The notes below the pieces were generated by a model. That model did no database searches. It was given only the letters and a program-made list of their open reading frames with translations, and was not told the origin of the DNA. Of a stretch of DNA of 64,000 bases, positions 56,482-64,000 are shown one piece after another. Made by a program: the position numbers and the translations under genes. Within the stretch, counting starts at the first letter, position 1; each line of letters begins with the position of its first letter. The DNA is from Aselliscus stoliczkanus (lineage: Eukaryota; Chordata; Mammalia; Chiroptera; Hipposideridae): positions 67,804,687 through 67,868,686 of the forward strand of contig CM066732.1 in NCBI GenBank assembly GCA_033961575.1. The letters are read 5' to 3'.

Positions 56482-56566
56482 TATTGGGTTGTCAGGAAAG
56501 TCATGACGCATTTTTGCAACGAAAAACATAGAAAAGATACATCTTGACTTTTCCGACAACCCAGTA
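56482..56566. mobile_element. 81-bp palindromic mariner MITE
   Basis: The element 56484-56564 starts ttgggttgtcaggaaagtca and ends with the inverted tgacttttccgacaacccag. TA dinucleotides flank it at 56482-56483 and 56565-56566. Pairing extends almost to the centre with few mismatches, so an RNA copy would fold into one long hairpin. Length, TA target and palindromic form resemble the human MADE1 element, a mariner derivative that gave rise to miR-548 genes. The terminal sequence is different from MADE1. Confidence 0.88.
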
Positions 56567-57663
56567 GTTCAGAATTCTGCCTGATTCTTTCATCCTGGTT
56601 TTTCAGCCTGAAGTGTGTGTTCCCACTTTTTCTCCCTTTCTTTCCCTTCTTTCTTTCCTTCCTACATTTATCTACATATGTTCATGTCATATATACATAT
56701 TCATTGAATTTACTTTCAGTTATATAAATAATACAAGAATATATCTAATAAAAAAAATTTCCAAGTCGTAGTGATCAAGCACAAGTCTCTGGAGGCAACT
56801 TTCCTGCATTCCCTCCTCACCTCCAAGTATACTACCCTATCACCAGGGGTAATCCCTGTAACTGGTCTATGTTGGTTACTCTGTGTAACCACTCTATATT
56901 TAGATCTTTTCCTAACATGCTTTTTAAAAAAGGTAAAATTCTCCCTTGAGAGCATCAGGAGAAGCAGAGTTGATGAGCTGAGGGGAATTCTTCCAACATG
57001 AATCTCCTCTGTGGATCTGTAGAAGACTTCTAGCTGGTTATGTGTTGACATTTAATTGACAAATTTTAGAGTATTTTTACTTTGGGTGAGAGAAAAACTT
57101 TTTTATACCACATTTTTATACATGGCATAAATCTTGAACAAAAAATACTCTGATTAATACCATTTTGACCATTTACATCTATGATACATAAAATAAACTT
57201 TGGACAAATTTAATTCCATCCATTGCTTATTGAGGGTTTTTTTTTTTTTTTCAGGAATAATTTCCCCATGACATGTATTTTTTAGTGAACCCGCTTTAAT
57301 TTTTATGGATGCTTTGTAACAGTTATAGTGAATAACTGAGTGAATCAGGAACAGGAGGGCTCCTGCAGTGAAAAAGATTCCTCCTTCTGTGCTGGTGGGT
57401 TGGGACATCAAATGATTAGCCTTCCCATTAGCAGTGGATACACACTAATGGGATTTTCTCATTGCACTTCAGTTAAATGGAGAGGCTCCTGTGGCAGCAC
57501 TGTGCTCTACCAGTCCAGTCAGTTTCCTTTGGAACATAATCGTGCCTCTCTCTCCATCATGTGTAAGCAATGTGCGCTGACATAGAACTTGTTTCTACAA
57601 GCTTATTGTTATGGCTAGTCAACTTTTTCAAATAAAAAAATTAAAGGTACAGGGTAGAGGCTT
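56567..57663. other. Unique stretch, nothing recognised
   Basis: A pyrimidine-rich patch lies at 56630-56662 and a T-run at 57235-57252. An open frame of 111 codons on minus (56716-57051) has no recognisable domain. Confidence 0.45.
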
Positions 57664-57794
57664 AAAATTCGCTTTTTTTTTTTTTTGAGGGCAGTGTCAC
57701 TGGCCCTCATATGTGAGACCCGAACTGGGGCTGCTGATGTCCCAAGCCAGCTCTCAGCCACTGCACCACTCAGCCTACCCAAAATTTGCTTTTT
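57664..57794 (-). mobile_element. Short-form tRNA SINE, antisense
   Basis: The body is 57677-57780. On minus it reads gggtaggctgagtggtgcag, agttcgggtctcacatatga and gggccagtgacactgccctc, then a tail of A. The target duplication is aaaattcgctttt (57664-57676) and aaaatttgctttt (57781-57793), one mismatch. Confidence 0.9.
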
Positions 57795-58940
57795 GTGGTC
57801 AGCAAAGTTTAGTGACTTGTACCAATAGCATGCCAAAGAGCCAGGAAAGAAATGGTGTCCAGTGGTCTTTCCAGAGAGGGAAACTCTATATACAGTTCCA
57901 GTCTGAACTTAGTTCTGAAGTCTTTAAATAGGCAGATGTAATGTGATTCCTGTAAAGTCACTCATACTTGCATTCCAAATTGTTTTCTGGGTGGTAAAAT
58001 AAGTGAGTGGAGCTATCACTAGAGATTCAGGCATTGTGCATGATTCTTTTCATGAAAAGGCCTACCTTTAGTATGTGGTAAGTGACTGTAACTAACTGTC
58101 ATTGATGAAATGATTGCAAACTAGCCTAGTGCTTGTGAGTTGAAAATTTGCAGCTATTTCTCTATTCTTTTAGGTTTTTACCCATGGATCAAATGTTCTA
58201 GTCACTTAGAAAATGAGATAGATGAAGAAAAGGTAAATGACATATTCCTGTAGCAAGTGTAAAGACAGAGAGAATGAACATTTGAAGCAATCATGATGAC
58301 CACATCAAAAGTAGACAATGTTGCTGATATATATATACTATATTATTTAGATTCATATACATACATAGATATGCATATATACACCTTAACTTACATAGTT
58401 ATATAAATTTGGGGGTTTTCTTAGAATGTAAAGAAAGACTGTCTCATACCATAGTGCCCTGTGTGTACATTCACATTGTAAAATATCTTCAACTAAAAAA
58501 TGTCCCTTCTTTTCTGTCCCACAAAGGGTACTTTTCATTAGTCTTTTCACTGTTTCTCCAGCCCAGCCCATAGTCTGCAATGTTGCCTGAACATGAACAG
58601 TGCTTTCTCCTACATGTCCCACCAAACTGAATATACTCTGTGACCCAGTGAGGGCTAAGAAAATGGTTGCTGAAGACCTGAGGTGGTGGTCCCGAAGCCC
58701 TGGAAAGTTGGAGGGCAGGGCAGACTTTGTAAAACTGCCTTGGGTACTGAGAAGGGAAAACTTGTATTTTCCTTTTCAATGATAGATTGTCACTAAGAAT
58801 AAGCTGATTCTTTCCAACTTCTGTGCTAGGAAATTTGGAATTTGGCTCCCTACTCTCTAGATTGATAAAGATTGTATATCAAAATAAAATAAACACAAAC
58901 AATAACAGCAATGCAAATAAAAACCATGAAACCCTGGATT
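57795..58940. other. Unique stretch, nothing recognised
   Basis: An AT-rich (ta)n/(atac)n patch lies at 58327-58380. Overlapping open frames at 58386-58782 on both strands appear random. Confidence 0.45.
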
Positions 58941-59011
58941 GATAGTGAGGTTAGGTTACACCTGAAACTAATTATAAAAAAAAAAAAAAAAAATAGATAG
59001 TGAGGTTAGGT
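58941..59011 (+). mobile_element. Minute L1 insertion: 3' tip plus poly(A)
   Basis: Perfect 16-bp flanks gatagtgaggttaggt occur at 58941-58956 and 58996-59011. They enclose only 39 bp: tacacctgaaactaattat, the last bases of the L1 3' UTR, followed by an A-run of about 18 and ta. It is the only L1 insertion here in plus orientation. This is extreme 5' truncation with complete target-primed hallmarks. Confidence 0.88.
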
Positions 59012-59848
59012 GACATTAATATTTGAAAAAGGAAATCAAAATTATTTTTAAACTCAAATTTAAATTCCAGTGTAAAATATTTAAAAATAATTAGAGATAA
59101 TAGATATAAATGTTAAAAATACTAAATATCACTAACAAAATAACATCATTAGCCAGAAGTCCCCTCCTTTCCCTTACTGGTGCCATTTTCTTATATATTT
59201 TTCCAGAAATATTAGGTTGTATCTGTATACACATCCTCTGTTCTCCCTTGTTAAGTATAAATTATTCTTCTAATACTTGGGGGTACTAAATTATACAACC
59301 TCAGTAGAGTGTAGGTTTTTCTGCCCAGGCTATCATGTTCCCTAACGGTCTGGTCAATTAGACTAACTTTATCAACTCTCTGAGCAGAGCTCATCTGATG
59401 GTATTCAGTCACTTTTCCATCCTTCCATTTTTATTAAGGACAACAATTTATTCCCCTCCATTTATAGATAATATTAACCCTTCAGTGATTCACTTAAAAT
59501 ATTTGCTAATTTCTTTTTGGATACATTAATTTCAAACTTGCATTTTCTCAAGGAACAAGTCCAAGACACTAGTATTCCCCTGTTGACCACTGTCATACAA
59601 TATTATGATTATAGTTTGCCAAGTTTGCCATATATATCCATATAGATCACTTTTGATCAGTGTCACTTCAAGGCCTGTGTGGGCAGTGAATATGTACAGG
59701 GCCAGTCCATAGCAAAGACTTTTGTTCCAAATTCCTAGATGGAGCATTGATAACTTAGGCTGGACCAAGGGACAGCTCCTTTGGCCATTTTAGTGACAGT
59801 AGGAATTGCAAAATTCTTTCTCCTTAAAACATGAGAATAGCCAGTGTA
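59012..59848. other. Unique stretch, nothing recognised
   Basis: AT-rich sequence without recognised repeat or coding signal. Confidence 0.45.
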
Positions 59849-60305
59849 ACCTGCTGGCTTTTTTTTTTTTTTTTTAGATTTTATTGGGGAATCGGGAGAG
59901 GGGAACAGCGTTGGAGAATCAGGGAAGGGGAATAGACCAGTTGCTGTCCTTTTGTTCTTCAGTCTAGTTGTGGAGGACGTCACTTCACTGGCTCATGTTG
60001 GTATTATCATTGTACTCATCCTGACTGAAGCAGTCAGTTGCTGGCTATTGGAAGGCCACTCACGGCAGCTCATGGCAGCTCACGAAAGCTTATGCCAGCT
60101 GCCTGCCAGCCCCACTGCAGCCTACACTGTCGCCAGCAACTCATGGCAGCCCAGCTCCAGGTCGAGCTGTTGTTCACTATCCTAGCTTGTAGAGGGCATA
60201 GCATTACTGGCTCTCATGTGGGATCCTAACCCAGGCCCTAATGCTCAGAGCTGGCATCCCAAACCAACTCCTAACCAACGTGCCACTCAGCCAGCCCACC
60301 TGCTG
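59849..60305 (-). mobile_element. Long tRNA-derived SINE, antisense
   Basis: The body is 59857-60297 between acctgctg repeats (59849-59856 and 60298-60305). On the minus strand it shows a decayed head (gggctggctgagtggcacgt, gttaggatcccac), a middle of gtgagctgcc/catgagctgc units and the 3' text gaacaaaaggacagcaactg. AATAAA is present (complement at 59880-59885), but the terminator is changed from TCTTT to TCTAAA. A long A-tail follows. Confidence 0.9.
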
Positions 60306-62364
60306 ACTGTTTTTATGGAGGATTTTTATGGATGCAGCACTTCTGACTAGCAGTCTCAGATCCTCTTACGTCACGTGTATGGGAGAAAGAGTTAGAAGGG
60401 AGTAAAGAAGAGAGGAATGGCTGGAGTTTCTCCCAGAAGAGGAACATCTGATCTTATCTCTACTTTCCAGTTTTTCACAAGCAAACCTGTATAAGAAAAA
60501 TAAAAACCATTTTTCTGGTCTTTCATTTTCTTATCACAATGAATATACCATTCATTAGCCAAAAGGACAAAAAAAATAGGCTTGATTTTGAGTAGCACTC
60601 TCCTTCCTTTGGAATAGGTTGAAATAAAATATCTTTGGAGGCAGGTGGTGGTACCAGAGTAGAACAATATTTGGTTCCTACAAGTGAGCATGGCATTTTC
60701 TTAAAAGATTAAAATTAATCTACCCTGAAATTGTTACGCTCTTATGTGGCACTGATCTTTGGCACTTTGATCATCTTTTTACTTCTGAGCAAGAAAAGTA
60801 ATTACTTTTTGAAAATTATCTTGGCGCTACCCATAGATATTCCCTTGTTTATCTCCATGTGCAGATGGAGTATCTTTCTCTTCAAGCATTTGTTCCCGTC
60901 AGACTCACCAAGTTTCATGAGAAAATGTCAATCAGACATGTGGGTTGAGGAGCTGTTAAAACATATGGCTTTGCACTTAACCAGAAAAACAGAATAGTTT
61001 CATTCCAGGTACTTGTCAGTGTCTATAAGCTTCAAGTCACTACCATTCAATACTTATCAAAAACTCAACTGGGAGAAACTGTATTTATGAAAGATAGTCC
61101 ATTCAGCTAGCTACTTTTAAATCTACCCCCATCTAAGCCAGAGAGGCAGAAATCCTGGAACACTGTTCTCATCCCCATGGGAATGTTTTCACTAAATTGT
61201 AGAGGGGCATTTTGCAATAAGCTTATGCTGAGTGATGTTAGAAGGAATAGATCTTTGAAACCCACTGTGTTTACCATGAGGCTGTTGTTAATGATTCTTC
61301 ACTACATTACACAATTTTGTCTTTATGAGGACCCACAGGAGAAATTTTTCTCTCACGTCGGTCCCAGCCATGAACATGTTCTTCTTTGCAACTGGTTTGT
61401 TTATGAGCACAAAAACACTGAATCATAACTGATTGTGCTTCTGCCTTTGAATTATTTGCTAGCATGTGTAAAGCTAAAGCTATAACCCATTTCTGAAAAG
61501 CATTCAGGAGTTCCTGACTTATATTGTGAGGCCTAATTTCATGTCTAGCCTCACCTTATTTGACTTTATTTGATTTTTCCCATTTTTGTGAGGAACATAG
61601 AGAAGGGCAAGGAAAGTCTTCAAAGAAGACTGTTTGGAGAAGTCTGGGAGGGCTGTAGTTCCTGGGTGAAGAAGAGGAACTCTTTTCACTTGTAAAGTAA
61701 AATGATTTGGTCTACAGGAAAATCCACACATACATAATGTTTCTTAGAAATCTAGGTTGTATTATTAAGTCTCACTCATGTATCACCTGTCTGTCAGGCA
61801 CTCAAACATTGTACCTCTAGTGACCCACTTTTTGTTTCGCTGATTCTCCACTGAGGAAAGAGCCTTTCTGGGGAACTGAAGAGAGCATTTGGCAATGGGG
61901 TGGATGAGAAGATGGGGTCAAGAGGATAAGGAGATCAAATCCATAGGAATTATGTTGCTTTCAGAATCCCATTCAGGAACTGTTTAAGTAGAAACATTTC
62001 AGTCTGTAGCTAACCATCCAGATAAAATATTGGCACTCAGCCACCAAGTGAATGTGTGTGCCAGGCCAGTAGTCACACAGATGTCTCCTTCCCAGCTTGT
62101 GTCAAAATCTGTCATTGATGTTGGCAGCAGCAGGTAAGTCACTGTTTCAGGGATATAACTGCACTACAGAAATTATAAACCTTAATTTTCACCAAACATT
62201 AAAAGGCTTGTTTGCTTTTTCTAAAGTAACATGCAAAGCAGTATTTTCCAAACTCTGATCTGTGGAGGATAACAAGCATTGTCTTTCATCAACCTGTGAT
62301 GTAATGCGAATGTGATGTGAGGATTATGGAGGGAGTTTTTCATGAAGCTGAGGTTACTTTATTT
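60306..62364. other. Unique DNA; CRE/E-box motif at 60366-60377
   Basis: ttacgtcacgtg (60366-60377) overlaps a cAMP-response-type TTACGTCA and an E-box CACGTG in otherwise CpG-poor DNA. An open frame at 60731-60997 would encode a partly hydrophobic 88-residue peptide without recognisable domain. No repeat family is recognised across the interval. Confidence 0.45.
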
Positions 62365-62494
62365 AAAAGTCTGTTATGGACAGACCGAGTGGCGCCTGGT
62401 TGGGTGCTGGCTTGCGAAGGCAGCAGCCCTGGTTCGGGTCCCACATATGAGGGCCAGTGACACTGCCCTCAAAAAAAATAAAAACTCTGTTATG
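62365..62494 (+). mobile_element. Short-form tRNA SINE
   Basis: The body is 62379-62480: gacagaccgagtggcgcctg with Box B-like ggttcgggtcc, ending cagtgacactgccctc and an A-rich tail. The target duplication aaaagtctgttatg (62365-62378) and aaaactctgttatg (62481-62494) differs at one base. Confidence 0.9.
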
Positions 62495-63364
62495 TTCTGA
62501 AATTATGTACTTGTACTTTTGGGTGTTCATACATTCTTTCCTTTACAACATAATAATAGATTTTTTTAAATGCCTCCATTAAATTAATAATAATGATAAT
62601 CAGTAAAATTACATGTGAATTACCTATTTGGTGATTATCCAAGTGCTGGAAACCACTGACTGAAAGAATGTGAGCTTTTTATGTACTAGATATGCTCTTT
62701 AAAGCTATAGTCAGAAAGTTTACTAATTGTTTTCCACTAAACATTGTCACTTAATAAATGATTCCTATGAAAACACTGTGGAAATGAGAAGATAATTACC
62801 CAGCTTTGTCAAACAATATGGAATAGATTAATATGCTTCATTGATGTGTGGAAGACAACATTTGGAACCTTTAACAGACAGCTTCTGCAACTCAGGACCC
62901 CAAAGTTTCCAGTTGTCAACAGCAACGCCTCTTTTTCAGGTTATTGATTGGCACTGAAAGGCATGTGGCTCTTCAAATTGTATTTAATGTACTACAACAG
63001 AATGAAAGACAAGAGGGTTTTTATGCATTGTCTGCTGCCCTACTATGTCTTCAGGAAACAAGTTTACATGATTTTCTACCAGGCTTTTCATCTTTTTTGT
63101 AAAGACATGTATTGTAGATGCCCTCCAAACACTTGTGTGCTCTCACACAAATGGTGTTTGCCATAACCCAGATGCCTAATGTACAACTGAAATGGAATGG
63201 GATCAGAGTTATTGAGGGGTGAAGACAACCTGTTAATATGCACTGTGCACACTGGGCCCAAAATTAGTGCTTCACCATTTTTAGAAATTAGGTTCTCAAG
63301 TGTCATATGAATAACCACTACATGTCATTGCAAGATTGCTATAAGGATAAGGAAGCATACTTTT
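62495..63364. other. Unique stretch, nothing recognised
   Basis: AT-rich DNA. Short open frames at 62948-63318 on both strands have no domain. Confidence 0.45.
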
Positions 63365-64000
63365 TAAAAAAATTCTTTTATTGTGAAATAAACATTTTTT
63401 TGTTTTTAAATTAGTTTCAGGTGTAAAACACAGTGCAATAGTTATACTTTTTACCACTCAAAGTGACAACTCCCCTTCCCCAATTGGCCACCACACTCCT
63501 TGCCGCATATCATACATATCTATTACAATTCCCTTGACTCCTTTTCCACAGTGTACTCCACATCCCACGACTATCTATATATTCAATTACAGTTGGCATT
63601 CAATATTACACAACATCAGTTTCAGGTATACAGTGCAGTGATCAAGCCTCTACTCCATCCATGAAGTGGTCTCCCTAACAAGACATGTGACCATTTGACA
63701 CCCCACAAAATATTTACATTATTATATTCCCGAACTCTCTTTCATATCCTTGTGGCAATATTGCAGTTATCTATTTATGCTGTCTAATCCCTTCCCCTTC
63801 ACCCTCTTCCCCACGCCCTCCCAACTAGCAACCATCAGTTTTTCCTCTGTATCTATGAGACTGTTTCTGTTTACTTTGCTTCATTCAGTTTTTTAGATTC
63901 CACATATAAATGAGATCATATGGTATTTGTCTTTCTCTGACTGACTTATTTCACTTAACATAATAGTCTCTAGGTCCATCCATATCATTGCAAATGGTAT
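63365..64000 (-). mobile_element. L1 3' UTR and end of ORF2, continues beyond the window
   Basis: From the T-rich start the plus strand reads the L1 3' UTR (aattagtttcaggtgtaaaa, gttatactttttaccactca, attacagttggcattcaata). It then passes to the ORF2 end complement (ttttttagattccacatata, ggtccatccatatcattgca). It is the same 3' UTR type as 21229-21625. The 5' end and target duplication lie outside. Confidence 0.92.

Larger units (their letters stand above)
1..64000. other. Intergenic or intronic mammalian DNA, no host gene recognised
   Basis: No frame on either strand shows a recognisable host protein domain, a run of plausible exons with splice signals, or a CpG-rich promoter. Open frames are mostly 60-130 codons, as expected by chance in DNA of this composition. 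Those with recognisable homology belong to L1 open reading frame 2. The repeat families (MIR, L2, L1, MLT1, hAT and Tigger relics) show a placental mammal. The tRNA-derived SINEs suggest a bat, but that assignment is inferred from memory of repeat families. Confidence 0.8.

Overview
This is AT-rich vertebrate nuclear DNA with the repeat content of a placental mammal: MIR, L2, many L1 copies, hAT, Tigger and mariner relics, an MLT1-type LTR, and lineage-specific tRNA-derived SINEs. The SINE heads and the L1 3' UTR forms look most like those of laurasiatherian mammals. My best guess is a bat of the horseshoe or leaf-nosed group, but that rests on memory of repeat families and is only a moderate-to-low confidence call. 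I recognise no host protein-coding exon, tRNA gene, rRNA or CpG-island promoter. The longest open frames (up to about 160 codons) are chance or lie in repeats. The window is best read as intergenic or deep intronic sequence.

Layout. 0-7 kb: a hAT relic with an 8-bp target duplication, a short L1 3' end with its target duplication, old L2, two Tc1/mariner-type relics and a long tRNA-derived SINE. 7-11.7 kb: one old L2 on the minus strand, broken up by MIRs, an old L1-like piece, a SINE, a 1.4-kb L1 and a unique segment rich in octamer motifs. 11.7-31.8 kb: mostly unique AT-rich DNA with MIRs, L2, microsatellites, a perfectly flanked 0.4-kb L1 insert at 21.2 kb and two candidate conserved segments. 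31.8-40.5 kb: an L1 stack in which a 5.5-kb L1 sits inside a much older L1. The older L1's 5' UTR contains about nine tandem monomers of roughly 130 bp, and three SINEs are inserted into the stack. 41.4-41.7 kb: a 305-bp polypyrimidine tract. 45.9-47.2 kb: a 934-bp solo LTR nested inside an L1 fragment, both with intact target duplications. 48.2-48.8 kb: a SINE built of four tRNA-like heads. 50-64 kb: unique DNA, L2, MLT1, further SINEs, an 81-bp palindromic mariner MITE, a minute L1 insertion and an L1 running off the right edge.

No genes work together here in a pathway. The readable biology is the transposon history: L1 supplies reverse transcriptase, and the SINEs use it as shown by A-rich tails and 8-18 bp target duplications. 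Several SINE copies carry AATAAA followed by a TCTTT Pol III terminator. Most L1 copies lie on the minus strand, which hints that, if this is an intron, the host gene may run on the plus strand.
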